A stretch of DNA of 64,000 nt. Source: Amoebidium appalachense (taxonomy: Eukaryota > Ichthyosporea). The stretch is from positions 13,330,001 to 13,394,000 of the forward strand of contig CAVNZM010000003.1 in NCBI GenBank assembly GCA_963693365.1, in the 5' to 3' direction. The stretch's first letter is position 1, and each line of letters opens with the position of its first letter. Shown one piece after another: positions 1 through 10,357 of this stretch. The notes beneath the pieces are model-generated. The model saw only the letters and a program-made list of their open reading frames with translations, searched no databases and was not told the origin of the DNA. The translations under genes were made by a program, and so were the position numbers.

Positions 1-39
1 TACAAGCTTCCGTATTTATAGAAGAACATTATCACATTT

Positions 40-73
40 CCCCCCCCCCCCCCCCCCCCCCCCCCGCCCCCCC
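40..73. repeat. poly-C tract
   Basis: C homopolymer broken by one G at 66. It is the first of many C or G homopolymers in the window, and its exact length is likely to be unreliable in any assembly. Confidence 0.9.
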
Positions 74-197
74 AACGGTGGCCCCCTCTCCCCTCCTGTG
101 CTAACAATTTTCTCAATGGTCCCATGCCCCATTTCCAATCCCCCCTCCCACACATCCATCCCCCTACGGACACTCCACCCAATCCCCTGCCCCCTCT

Positions 198-440
<243 letters not shown>

Positions 441-454
441 CAACAGCCATACAG

Positions 455-796
455 TTTCCCGTGAACCGCCGCCGCAGTCTAACCTCCATGTTCCTACTCC
501 CGGACTATTCCCCTGCATCAATGTCATCGCCCCCGCCCCAGCTCATCGAAAACGCCACTCCGTTTTTATCCACGGACCACGTCCCCACTCTTATGGAGGA
601 GCTATACAGACGCGGTATTCGCGCCGCTCCGTCCAAGAAAGTTGGTGACGATATTGTTACGGCGGTAACATTTAACATTACAGTCAGAGTCGATTATGAT
701 GATGCTTTTGGCGCTCAGAGGAGAAGGCGTCGAGACATTAATAGGCTAGTCACAAGGCAGGAACCGGCGGCCGGCGCCTCCTCTGGAACATCACGG
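455..796 (+). CDS. penultimate exon of a single-pass membrane protein
   Basis: The frame is open for 114 codons between a candidate acceptor (CATACAG before 455) and a donor (CGG|GTGTGT after 796). The translation is normal-looking protein: an extracellular-type stretch with one N-glycosylation sequon (FNITV), an acidic patch (VDYDDAF) and then five consecutive arginines (RRRRR) that could be a furin-type processing site. The reading phase at the donor (0) matches the phase of the exon starting at 1,593, which supports joining the two. No known domain is recognised. A second acceptor at 445-446 is possible. Upstream exons lie outside the window. Confidence 0.5.
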
Positions 797-908
797 GTGT
801 GTGCTCCTGTTTTCTCATCCCCCCCCCCCCCCCCTAATCTCCGGCCCCCTCCCCCTCCTCCCCCTCACACAGACACACACACACACACCCTTCTCTTCCT
901 CTCTCTCT

Positions 909-1125
<217 letters not shown>

Positions 1126-1270
1126 GCTTCCGGTTTCCCCTCTCCCCCCTCCCTTCCTCCTCCTTTGTGACCTGAGCTCCAAGTAGGCGGGTACATTTGT
1201 TTGAGTTTATTGTGGCAACTTGATGCTTGTCCGGGATGTTTTTTGTTTTTTCGTGGATCAATGATCATAA

Positions 1271-1409
1271 GCTATCACATACTGGGTACCCTGTGCATCC
1301 ATTATGCCCGTGGCTATCACATACTGGGTACCCTGTGCATCCATTATGCCCGTAGCTATCACATACTGGTTACCCTGTGCATCCATTATGCCCGTAGCTA
1401 TCACATACC
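1271..1409. repeat. 42-bp tandem repeat, 3.3 copies
   Basis: Units 1,271-1,312, 1,313-1,354 and 1,355-1,396 are nearly identical (each begins GCTATCACATACTGG and ends ATTATGCCCG plus two bases). A partial fourth unit follows to 1,409. The array lies in the inferred intron and shows no coding signal. Confidence 0.9.
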
Positions 1410-1592
1410 ATCTCCCTGGATGAATAGCTATAAGCAACGCACATTTTGCCAAAAGGTTATTTATTTTATTTATTTATTTTTTCCATTCTTTCTTTCGTTC
1501 TTTGTCCCCCTTTAAAATTTGTTCTATGCACCGATTCTGTCTGTTCACTATTTATTTGAACTACTGTGCACTAACAGGCCTGAAAACCACAG

Positions 1593-2159
1593 CTCCCAGC
1601 CAAGGTCGGCATCCGCCACGCAGCCGGACCCAGTGACGTCATCGACACCGCACCCAACGCCGTACAGACTGACGTCATCGAAGACGGCACGCCAGTGCTC
1701 ATCGCGCTGGTCATCTCTTCGTGCCTCCTCCTGATTGGTTGCATGTCATGCACCACGGCGTGGGTGGTTGCCTACGCCAAGCTCAAAAACTTGAACAAAA
1801 AACGCGCCGGGTTGGCGTTCAGTACTTCCTCACCGAGCGCGCTCAACCGGCAACCTTTCAACTCAACCAACCAATCGATCGCTTCGGGAAGCATGGTTTC
1901 CACGGATCGGCTCCAATCGGATTCGTTCGCCTCGATCTCCGAACGCCGTCGTTCGACCATCTCTGGATCTGGCGGTTCGACCAATTCTCCCGGGGCATCG
2001 CACTCCTCGATTGGCCGAAACTCATCGATCGTTTCTGGCCAGGGGAGTGCGCCCAACCTTGCTGCCCTTGGTTCAAGATCATCCGTTGGGGTGGGGAATT
2101 CGAATGCTATTGGACGGCGCGACACCGTGCAATCTGTGCAATCCTTTAGTGGGTTATAG
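1593..2159 (+). CDS. terminal exon: transmembrane segment and Ser-rich cytoplasmic tail
   Basis: 188 codons plus TAG follow acceptor ACCACAG. The exon encodes about 34 juxtamembrane residues and then a hydrophobic helix of about 23 residues (starting VLIALVISSCLLLIG). A basic stop-transfer stretch (KLKNLNKKRAG) follows, then a tail of about 110 residues very rich in Ser, Asn and Gly with several RRxS/T-like sites (ERRRSTIS, GRRDTVQS) that suit phosphorylation. This gives a type I orientation: N-terminus outside, tail inside. Phase 0 matches the donor at 796. The ligand or family is not recognisable because the ectodomain is mostly off the left edge. Confidence 0.65.
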   Translation, partial: LPAKVGIRHAAGPSDVIDTAPNAVQTDVIEDGTPVLIALVISSCLLLIGCMSCTTAWVVAYAKLKNLNKKRAGLAFSTSSPSALNRQPFNSTNQSIASGSMVSTDRLQSDSFASISERRRSTISGSGGSTNSPGASHSSIGRNSSIVSGQGSAPNLAALGSRSSVGVGNSNAIGRRDTVQSVQSFSGL

Positions 2160-2878
2160 CCACAGTGAAGCAAATGCCGTTTGCATGGAGCATGAAGCAT
2201 GAGAGTAGTATGTAGCAGAATCTAGACATATCTAGATCTGCTAGGAAAAGTTCCCTATATTTTCTATATAGGTATTGTTTTCCAATGTTAAGAAGGTCCG
2301 AATCATAATAATATTAATCAATCTGGTGAGCGCTTGGTGTCCGAGAACAGTGTTATAATGTATGGCGGAACATCATTTATGAGGTATCTGTAATATCTGG
2401 TCAGAGTCGATATATGGTTCATGATATATACAAGATAAATGAAGAGTATATGGCTATAGATGCGATTCATATATATCGCACTATATATAAGTCATATCAT
2501 ATAAAGATACTAGTACGGATCTAGATGCGAATCATATATATTGCACTATATTTAAGTCATACCATACATAAGATAAGAGTATGGATGATATATGTGATTC
2601 ATATATATCCTTATCATATTACAATAGATTCATATATTGTGTATGAATAAAGTCCGACAAAGCCTTAATTTTGGAATATTGGATGTAGCCACCTACGGGA
2701 ATCTCATTTCCAGACCCTCGGACCCCTACCACGTAATACCCACATATCTTTGCAATTGCAATCAAGCACTTGCAATTGCAAGGACGAAAGGAAATACAAT
2801 CATCGGAATTTCACCAATCCTGTGCACATGGGCTGGTGGAGGGGCGACGCAGCCAGCTAGGCTAAGAATGTTGCACGC
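2160..2878. other. AT-rich intergenic stretch
   Basis: Downstream of the TAG at 2,159. The stretch contains palindromic TCTAGA/TAGATCT motifs near 2,220-2,245 and the AT-rich repeats listed separately. No convincing gene is seen; the frame at 2,637-3,032 overlaps the palindrome array and has no protein character. Confidence 0.6.
2457..2640. repeat. AT-rich imperfect tandem repeat
   Basis: Roughly 65-70 bp units share GATGCGATTCATATATAT, CACTATATATAAGTCAT and CATAWAAGAT-type blocks, seen three times with decreasing similarity. It lies just 3' of the membrane-protein gene. Confidence 0.6.
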
Positions 2879-3112
2879 GAGGGCCCAACCATATCGGCTG
2901 AGTCAACTTGTTCCGAGGAGAATTATTCTGCAAAAAGCAGAATTATTCTGCAAAAGCAGAATCAATCCGCTAAAAGCAGAATTATTCTGCAAAAGCAGAA
3001 TCAATCTGCTAAACGCAGAATTATTCCGCTAAAAGCAGAATTATTCTGCTGTCGAAAGCAGAATAATTCTGCTTTTTGCGGAACAATTATGCTAAGATCA
3101 GAATGATTCTGC
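2879..3112. mobile_element. palindrome-array element, right end missing
   Basis: It starts with an end sequence (GGCCCAACCATATCGGCTGA...) also found at both ends of the element at 12,722-12,939. It then carries about eight copies of the perfect or near-perfect palindrome GCAGAATTATTCTGC and its variants (AATCAATCTGC, AATTATTCCGC). The expected right terminal repeat is absent: at about 3,113 the sequence changes directly into block 0 of the minus-strand gene. It is probably a non-autonomous foldback/MITE-type element truncated at a rearrangement junction. Confidence 0.6.
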
Positions 3113-3417
3113 TAATTTATCATCAATTAAGGGGTCCCTTTATGGTAGCATTTCAGTGTCTGATCAGATTGGTTGATCGTCCAAACTACCCTTTTCCGGA
3201 TACTTATTGAATCTGCACATCGGATGCCAGGTCCTAATATGAAACCTCTACTAAAGGGACTCTGCCTTAAGGGTAACCTGCGCCCTCCCCACTTCTCCCC
3301 CCCCCCCCCCCCCCCCTGCCCCCCCCCATCCCTCCCTGCCCCACCAAGTCCTGTACATACATATTGTAAAAGGGGAAGGGGGGGGGGGGGGGATGAAGAA
3401 CAGAGTGTTCCACATAC

Positions 3418-3457
3418 CATAGTATCTAAGGTCGTACGTGGCCAGGTGAAGGTCCCC
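3418..3457 (-). CDS. block 0 VWD micro-exon (40 nt)
   Basis: Flanked by CTACAG acceptor and GTATGT donor. It encodes GDLHLATYDLRYYG, the first strand of a von Willebrand type D domain (family consensus GDPHxxTFDG). It is equivalent to 37,692-37,731 and 57,141-57,180. The partner second VWD exon is missing here. Confidence 0.6.
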
Positions 3458-3589
3458 CTGTAGAGTGCAAGCAGTGTGATGGGTTAATGCACGCAGATCA
3501 TGATGTTGTCCCCCCACCCCCCCACCCCAAATAAAAAACACACGCACACGCTGACACGCACACAACACACAACACACAACACACAACAC

Positions 3590-3623
<34 letters not shown>

Positions 3624-4203
3624 TCCAATCCAACTGAACCCAACTCAACCATGGCCACCGCCACCTTCAGAATTTCCCAAAGAGGGTAAAATAGCTCTCG
3701 TGCAAACGCCAATGAAAGCCTTACCTTGAGAAAATAAAATTGAGGAAACGAAAGGGCATGATTTGCGGCCAACCGAGCAACGCTGTTTTCTTTGCTTCAT
3801 TTCATTCTTTCTTCCTTTATTTCTATTTTTTGCCCCTTCGGCTTGTTGAAGCAAAATCATTAGGTCATGGCAGGATCATCATGCTCCAAACAGAATTATA
3901 GTACTTAGAGCAGATTCTGGAAGGTTGCCATCAAAAGAGAGCTATTACGCCATATTCACCAAGCACTTTTATGGTGTTGATCCCGGTTGGTTTCTTCCCA
4001 ACCTTCCCAACGGTGGGTGAGAAAAGGCGGGGGGGGGGGGGGGGGGGGGGGAGGGGAGGGGGAGGAAGGGGGGGGGGGGGGGGGGGGATAGACATGTACA
4101 GAGTACGAAGTCGAAATGCGAAATTGTAGGCAGGGGAGAAAAAAAAAGAAAAGAAAAACGGAGCCTTATGAGAAAAGTAAGAGCACACACAAAGAATATT
4201 CAT

Positions 4204-4236
<33 letters not shown>

Positions 4237-4396
4237 TGGTATACTACAGAAAACGAATGTCTCCAGTTAGAATGCATTAGCAGCACAGTTTATCAGCCAA
4301 AAAAGTTTTTAAACACCCTCAAGCAAGCCCACAACTTGTTTAAGATTCGGACATCCACTCATTATCGTGCACAAGTGCACATGCAGAAACACCCAC

Positions 4397-4863
4397 CCAT
4401 GCGTTGCAGGTAGACTTGTTGGTCTGGGCTGCTGCTGCTAGAGCGCCCGCCGGTGCATATCCCTGAAGGGTGGCTTGCAAATTGTTGAAATTTGGATCCA
4501 AACTCGTGGATGTGAGCGGGAAGAGAACAACGTCGCCAGGCTGACGGGTGGTGCCGGGGCGTCTCAACGCATTTACGCACTGGGGGATATACCAATTTTG
4601 AGGCGTGAAAGTTAGCTGGCACAGGTCCATCGCAATGATATCCGATTGGGTGTTTGTGATGGTAACGGTGACTTTGCTGCCAGGGGGGCTGGTGAGATTT
4701 ACGCAGAACGGCTGAGGACTTGTTATGTTTTTGTCCAGATTGATCGCCGACGGCAGGACCATGATATCGCTGGCTAGGCCTGGGATGAGGTATTCCTCCG
4801 GAATTTCCGTGAAAGAAAGATAGCCGGGTGGCTTCCAGAAAACTCGGATGATTCCGTCACCAT
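4397..4863 (-). CDS. block 0 PA14 C-terminal exon
   Basis: 467 nt, the same length and phase (1 to 0) as 42,035-42,501, with an open frame throughout. It encodes the end of the PA14 beta-barrel (DGIIRVFWKPPGY, IPEEYL) and then a roughly 115-residue Thr/Asn-rich beta region with LTFTPQNWYIPQCVNA. It ends at the Cys-Asn-Ala-Trp that precedes VWD. The sequence is nearly identical to block 1. Confidence 0.6.
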
Positions 4864-5061
4864 CTGTGAAAAAATGGTTCTGTCATGACATGTTTCTTTC
4901 TTTTTTCTTTTTCTTTTTTTTTTTCCTGGCAGTGACTATTGGGTTTCCTGGAGTTAGATACCACACACAAAGCAGCATCGAGTTAAAACTGGGGGGGGGG
5001 GGGGGGGGGGGGGGGGAAGGCTAGTGGTGGGCAGGTGACTGTCACATGACGGTACAGGGCG

Positions 5062-5065
<4 letters not shown>

Positions 5066-5139
<74 letters not shown>

Positions 5140-5280
5140 GGCGTGTGTGCGTGTGTGCGCGCGCGTGCCCATGTGTGTGTGTGCGTGTGTGTGTGCATGT
5201 GTGCGTGTGTGCGTGTGTGTGTGTGTGCGTGTGTGCGTGCGTGCGTGCGTGTGTGCGTGTGTGTATGTGTGTGCGTTCGC
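5066..5280. repeat. (GT)n microsatellite
   Basis: About 37 uninterrupted GT units, then GT/GC mixed repeats with GCGTGTGT units. The copies at 43,397-43,540 and 58,172-58,320 occupy the same intron position in blocks 1 and 2. Confidence 0.9.
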
Positions 5281-5513
5281 GTGCTACGGTAGGTTTATGT
5301 GTGGGTGGGTAGGTGGGTGGGTGCCACCAGTCTGTGTGCAAGTAAAAGTATGACTCTGCATGTGTGGTTCGCGTCTAACAGTGTGGCCCAATGATTGTTC
5401 GTGGCAGGGTGGGGTAGCGGGCTGCGTGTGTTGGTACTGTGCGGATGAGAGGGAGCCCCGAGGGGGAGGACTCGGAGGGGGGGGGGGGGGGGGTTTCAGA
5501 AATCAGCACTTAC

Positions 5514-6015
5514 ATTGATTAGGCTCAAATGCCGTGATAGGCACAAGCTGCCCTTGCTTGTATGTCTGGCTTGCCCCAGAAACATGGGAGTTTGACAAAG
5601 TGAGCTTTGCATATTGGTTGTTAGGGTCCTTCACGTGGAGGGTAGCACAATCGTCCGCGAAAGCAATCGAATACTGATAGTCGCCAACGCACGGAATGAT
5701 TACTCGGGCCTTAAGAACCGCACCGTTCCCATTTACACTGTTATCGGTAAACCACCCGTATAGAGTGTAGTTAAGGTAGGTGAAAGGGGGGGGGCACGAA
5801 CAAATTTCCAAGCCCGCTGTAGTCGAACGTTTCCCAGCTATGTGCGACCGGAGCACTGGAAACGTTGGAAGGGTTGGCTTTGGGGGTATAGCGCCCGCCA
5901 ACGTATCCGTGGTTAACGTAGTAAAACGTCTTGGTGATTTTGGAGAGGGCAAGCGTTTTGCGGGTGGGGGCCATGCTCCGGCAGACGTGCATGTGTTGTT
6001 GGGGTCGACTGGAAC
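5514..6015 (-). pseudogene. block 0 PA14 middle exon with two compensating indels
   Basis: 502 nt, equal to the intact exons at 43,794-44,295 and 58,548-59,049. Relative to both, one extra base sits in the A/G run near 5,784-5,792, and one A is missing near 5,955 (AAGCGTTTTG for AAGCGATTTTG). About 57 codons between them read out of frame. The rest (WFTDNSVNGNG, FADDCATLHV, YKQGQLVPI) is an ordinary PA14 core. Confidence 0.65.
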
Positions 6016-6192
6016 CTGTCGCCATTTTGTTTTGATTAGTAAATTATAAATAAACCAAGTAAAGCTAACTTATAATTAGAGGGGCTCCCGACGGTTTTCG
6101 TCACAAATCATAAGACGAGCGCATCATCAAGGTGCCCAAGTCATCGAGTCAACATTGCCCGGACGGGGGAGGGGGGGAGGGAGGAAACAAAA

Positions 6193-6289
6193 AGGTTTTA
6201 TTTGTGGAATTTATTGACATAAATATTTTTTCTGGGTAAACACGTAGGATGGGTGTTCGGTATCAACATAACCATGTAGGCTTCATTTC
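6193..6289 (+). repeat. split direct repeat A1
   Basis: 97 bp starting AGGTTTTATTTGTGG and ending GGCTTCATTTC, identical to A2 at 11,499-11,595. Left terminus of the retrotransposon. Confidence 0.92.
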
Positions 6290-6329
6290 GTGTTTTAGCA
6301 GTTCGCGGTTGGCTGCCCGCACACGGGCA

Positions 6330-6456
6330 CCTATTAGCCAATCAAAACATCAGATTCCACATATCACTAGACCGAGTTTTGATTGGCTCGGATCAGATTT
6401 CACATATCACTAGATCAATTTTGATTGGCTCAGATCGGTAGGCTTAGGTATATAAG
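6330..6456 (+). promoter_or_regulatory. retrotransposon promoter: CCAAT boxes and TATA box
   Basis: Two imperfect direct repeats of about 45 bp contain ATTGGC/GCCAAT boxes (near 6,336, 6,380 and 6,423) and a shared CACATATCACTAGA motif. A TATA box (GTATATAAG) sits at about 6,448-6,456, about 117 bp before the gag-like ATG. The fit to a standard pol II promoter is good. Confidence 0.6.
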
Positions 6457-6572
6457 CACGACAGTTTTTAGCAGATCAGCAAGCTACAAACACATCTTCT
6501 GTGTTTAGCACCCACAGCCTTACAGCTATATATTCCTTTTCATTCTCTCTATCTTTCCCTCCGCCGGCCAGC

Positions 6573-7736
6573 ATGCCGCCGAAAAAGCGCCAGGCCTCAG
6601 CCACCGCCCCTGCCGCGGCACCTAAGCGCCTGACCCGCAGCGACCTCCGCCACAGGCTGACCAACGCTCCCGCGGGCCCTGACGCGCCTCCGGAGGCCCA
6701 CACCACCACGGACCCTCCGGCTACTCTCCCCTCTACTCCTGAAGTCCCTCCTCAGGCCCCGCCGTCCCTGCCGATGACTTCTCAAGAAGCCGTCCTTGCC
6801 GCCCTCACCGCCATCAGCACCCAGATGGCTGGCGTCCTGGCCGCTCTCACCAACCGCGACCCTCCCGCGCCCCCCGCCGCGCCCTCCGCACCCGGGGAGG
6901 TTTCCCCGGGGCTGCATCTCGGCCCTGACCTGGACCTACCTGCCCTGCCCGTGCCCCCCATTACAGGTGAGAACACTGGCGACATTCAGCCGGGCACACT
7001 GCCGCTTCCCCCCGCGGATGTGCTGGCAGATTTGCGCGCCAATCGTTTCGTCGACCTGTATAAGTTCACCCCCGCAGCCCTCCTGGCCCCATCCAAGAAA
7101 GGTCAGCAGCTGCGCATGGCCGACGACGGCAGCATCGAGGCTTTTCGCAATGACAAACCCGTTCCCCTGCATTCACTCGTCATTTGGATCCAAGCTTGGA
7201 CCCATTACATGGCCGCCAAGCACCACCTCGACCTCCCCACGGACAATGACGTACTTTGGACTCAGCACATCACTCGCCTCAGCACCCGATACCCGTGGGC
7301 CCAGATCCACAACTATGACGTATACGCCCGTACCGTTGCCCACCAGCAGGGTCGGGCTCCGATCGAGTGTCCCAACCTGCTCGCCCAACTCCACCAGGAT
7401 CTCCTCCTGCCACCCACTCTGCTCATCCCGGACGCATGTCAGCGCTGTGGCTTCCCCGACCACCCCAGCGCGGCCTGCCCCATGTACCCCAAGCCCGGCT
7501 GTGGTCTTGACGGCTTCAAGCCGCCCCACAAGCCCGGCGGGGGACAAACCCCCAACCGCCCTGGCCCGCAACCCGGCCCGGCAAAACCGGCCCGACCCGT
7601 GGATCTACCCGCGACGCACTGCAGGAATTTCCACATTAGCGGTCGGTCCTGCGCTAAGCAGCCCTGCCCCTTCTCACACGTGTGCCCGCTCTGCTCTGGC
7701 CCACACCCCCGCAAAGACTGCAAGCACCATGCCTAG
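6573..7736 (+). CDS. gag-like protein of the Ngaro-type element
   Basis: 387 codons. The start is ATG 6,573 (GCCAGCATGCC); the same frame is open further upstream but has no other ATG there. The basic N-terminus (MPPKKRQASATAP) is followed by a Pro/Ala-rich region, then a globular part with Trp-rich helices (WIQAWTHYMAAKHH). The C-terminus holds cysteine-rich nucleic-acid-binding motifs: CQRCGFPDHPSAAC, a CCCH-like CRNFHISGRSCAKQPC and CPLCSGPHPRKDC. Role by analogy: nucleocapsid protein packaging the element's RNA. The ORF is intact, GC-rich and strongly C-ending, unlike the AT-richer flanks. Confidence 0.75.
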   Translation: MPPKKRQASATAPAAAPKRLTRSDLRHRLTNAPAGPDAPPEAHTTTDPPATLPSTPEVPPQAPPSLPMTSQEAVLAALTAISTQMAGVLAALTNRDPPAPPAAPSAPGEVSPGLHLGPDLDLPALPVPPITGENTGDIQPGTLPLPPADVLADLRANRFVDLYKFTPAALLAPSKKGQQLRMADDGSIEAFRNDKPVPLHSLVIWIQAWTHYMAAKHHLDLPTDNDVLWTQHITRLSTRYPWAQIHNYDVYARTVAHQQGRAPIECPNLLAQLHQDLLLPPTLLIPDACQRCGFPDHPSAACPMYPKPGCGLDGFKPPHKPGGGQTPNRPGPQPGPAKPARPVDLPATHCRNFHISGRSCAKQPCPFSHVCPLCSGPHPRKDCKHHA

Positions 7737-7887
7737 TCAACGCGCACACCCACACACACAGATAGAACATAGGGGCTAGGAGCTAGGACACACGGGTACA
7801 AGGAAACGGAGCTCGGGAGAACGGGCCAATAGGGCTGAGTACAAATTTTCGCAGGCCAACTACGGCGCCCGCGCGCGCCAAGAATAA

Positions 7888-9261
7888 ATGTCCCTACACA
7901 AAGACGTTATTCTGGCCACTGCACTTAATTTTACTCCCTCCCCATCCCACGAGCCTCCCCCCCCCTTACACTCACCTAGCACTCCCTCCCCCCCCTTCTT
8001 CTACCTCTGTGTCCGCCCACTGACCCCCGCGTGCTCGGGCATCCCCTGCACAGGGCCCCGCTGCCCTCCCTGCAAACTCTCCCTCGGGCCCAGCTGCCCT
8101 ACTCTAACCCCCCCGGGGCCCTACTGCCCCCCCCCCCTCCCCCCCTCCCCCCCCCCCCCCCCCCCCCCCCCGCTGCCGGGATCTCCCCGAGGGTGCCCCA
8201 CCCTTGCTAACCACACCTTCCCCCGAGGCTCAGACCCGGAGGCCCGCCCGCTGCTCCAGCACCACATTGACACCTCCCGCCTCCGGGAGCTGCTGGCATC
8301 CTACCCAGACCAATCATTCGCCGCGCAGCTCCTCCACGATGTCGAATTCGGTGTCGACATCGGCTATCGCGGCCCCTCCACCTCTCGGGTGGGCCCCAAC
8401 CTACCCACCACCCCGGCTGCTGCTGCCGCTATCACGGCGGATATTGCCAACGAAGTCGCCCTCGGCCACCTGCGCGGCCCCCTCTCCCCGGACCAATTCT
8501 TCGACGATTTTCCGGTCCACCGTTCCTCCCCCATCGGCGCCGTCACTAAAAAAGGGAACCCCCCCAAGTACCGTCGAATCCACCACCTCTCATGGCCCCG
8601 GGGCAGCAGCGTCAATGACAGCGTCACCTACGCCGACGAACTTCAGTACATTCGAGCCCGGGACGTCACCCAGCTCATTCTCGACGCAGGCCCCGGCTGC
8701 TACATGGCCGTGGCAGACGTGCAGGCTGCCTTCCGGCACATGCCCATCCGACCAGAAGACCATCACTTAATGGCATTCAAATGGCAGGGGCATTTTTACG
8801 TTGACACCCGACTGCCCTTCGGCCTGAAATCTAGCCCAGCCATCTGGGAACGGATCGCGGCCACCCTCCAGTGGCTGGCACACCAGCACGGTGTTACCCT
8901 CATCCGCCACTACGTGGACGCCTGGTGGATTATTGTCGCCCCCACCCACGAGCAGTGCCAACGTCACCTATCCACCTTCCTGCAACTCTGCCGAGAGCTG
9001 CACATTGCCATCTCCGAAGACAAGATGCAGGGCCCGGCTACCCGTATCGTCTTCATCGGTATCGAATTCGACTCCGTCACCATGGAGGCACGGATCCCTG
9101 CTTCCAAACTCTCGGACCTACTCGACCTCACTTCCCACCCAACACCCACCATCACCATTCGGGACCTGCAATCCCTCCTTGGCAAACTCCGAGTCACCTG
9201 GTGTGCCCAGCTGGTTCCCCCCGGACGGGCCTTCTCCCAGCGCCTATGGGCCCTTCTCTGA
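7888..9261 (+). pseudogene. reverse transcriptase of the Ngaro-type element, active-site mutant
   Basis: 457 codons from ATG 7,888. The first 110 residues are Pro-rich (poly-C tracts). The RT palm and fingers follow: a VADVQAAFRHMPI motif with the first catalytic Asp, then LPFGLKSSPAIW, then the YxDD box. The YxDD box reads YVDAWW (TAC GTG GAC GCC at 8,911-8,922): the second Asp is Ala, a single-base A-to-C difference from GAC. The frame meets TGA at 9,259-9,261, but recognisable connection and RNase H sequence continues beyond it in the same frame. RT is needed to copy the element RNA, and this copy is very probably inactive. Confidence 0.8.
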
Positions 9262-9517
9262 AACCACCCACACCTTGCCGGGCACCACCACATATGGCTG
9301 TCTGCTGCCGCCTGGGCAGACATAACCGAATGGCACCAGTTCCTCACATCATGGAACGGGGTGCACCTTATCACCCCCCCCCACATACACCACCCTGGCC
9401 ACCGATGCTGCCGGGTCAGTGGGTCTAGGGGGCCACTGGCTCGACCAATGGTTTTTCATGCCCTGGTCTCCCTCCACCCAAGCCCTCTATGCTCACGAGG
9501 GTAAACTCGGTTCCTCC

Positions 9518-9950
9518 TGTTGGAAGTAGAGTCCGCTGTGTAGAGTCGTCGTGGCGCGCTTGGGCGCTGACCCGTTTTTTTACTGCTTTCAGTGTGTTAA
9601 CTCCATGACTGAACTCCATGACTGAACTCCATGACTGAACTCCATGACTGAACTCCATGACTGAACTCCATGTCTGCACCTGGCAGAGACGTGGGTTATA
9701 TACCCGTGGGGCAGCAGTCTGGAATGTAATCCGGATGCCAGGCGCTAATCGGATTGGTTACTTTCATTTAGAGATCTCTGGGACCAGTGAACCAATCGTT
9801 TGCAGTCAAAACACAATTGGCAACATTCCTCAACTATGCAGATGTGCATGTGATGATCGAGTGTCAGCGTGTGTCTGTGTACACGGAACCAATTGTAAAG
9901 CAAGCTAACATACACATATTGTGGAGTGAGCGTAAGTCTGCACTCCAACA
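9518..9950. mobile_element. 433-bp solo LTR inserted in the RNase H ORF
   Basis: It begins TGTTGGA and ends TCCAACA (7-bp inverted ends, TG...CA). It is flanked by a 5-bp duplication CCTCC at 9,513-9,517 and 9,951-9,955, as expected for LTR integration. It contains a 13-bp tandem repeat and a TATA-like GTTATATACCC near 9,692. No internal region or ORF of its own is seen. It is unrelated to the copia LTRs of this window. Removing it and one CCTCC leaves the host RNase H frame continuous. Confidence 0.85.
9599..9676. repeat. 13-bp tandem repeat inside the solo LTR
   Basis: Five exact copies of AACTCCATGACTG (9,599-9,663) and a sixth with one change. A short array in the U3 part of an LTR is a plausible enhancer-type element. 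Confidence 0.85.
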
Positions 9951-10357
9951 CCTCCGTCATCGAACTCTTGGCCATCGCAGCCGCCGTGGCCCTCTGGGCC
10001 CCCTCCTGGTCCACCCACCATGTCCGTATTTTATGCGACAACACGGGTGCTGTGTCTGACCTGCACTCCCGGTCTTCCCCCCACCCCGTGATGGCCAAAC
10101 TTATTCGGTTCATCACCCGCATGGAAATGCAATACCAATTTACGTTACAGGCCTCCTACCTACCGGGACCCCTCAACCATCTAGCCGATGCCATTTCTCG
10201 TAACCAACTTCCCCGAGCCCGACGACTCCGACCTTCCCTGCAACCGGAGCCCTGCCCCTTCCCCTCCTGGGCCCACGAGTTCCTATCCTATCCCCTGGGC
10301 TAACACCCCCCCCCCCCCCCCCCCCCAGATCTCCCCTTCCGGAGCAACGCCGGCAGA

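Larger units (their letters stand above)
3113..6192 (-). pseudogene. block 0: orphan fragment of the modular extracellular gene
   Basis: The stretch is collinear with about 37,395-44,440 and about 56,820-59,200, without the copia insertion found in the former. It retains three exons (PA14 middle part, PA14 end part, VWD micro-exon) and their introns. It stops at 3,113 inside the VWD intron and at 6,192, where the tyrosine-recombinase retrotransposon begins. No upstream or downstream partner exons are adjacent, and the first retained exon carries two compensating indels. A relic is therefore more likely than a working gene. Confidence 0.7.
9262..10303 (+). pseudogene. RNase H region, frameshifted and split by a solo LTR
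   Basis: Downstream of the TGA the sequence still encodes connection-domain protein (HIWLSAAAWADITEW). The frame then shifts near a nine-C run at about 9,374-9,382, and the RNase H starts with TDAAGSVGLGG. It is interrupted at 9,518 by a 433-bp LTR. After the LTR it resumes in frame (VIELLAIAAAVALW, RILCDNTGAV, NHLADAISR) up to a TAA at 10,303. The order of acidic residues matches DIRS-type RNase H. Confidence 0.75.

Noticed and set aside
1695-2200. Frames on the opposite strand and other frames of the membrane-protein exon
   Set aside because: Shadows of the Ser-rich coding sequence.
3655-3727. Possible exon before the VWD micro-exon ending GGGGHG (also 57,408-57,490)
   Set aside because: Its frame and donor phase do not match the micro-exon, whereas the Cys-Asp-Ala-Trp exon end does.
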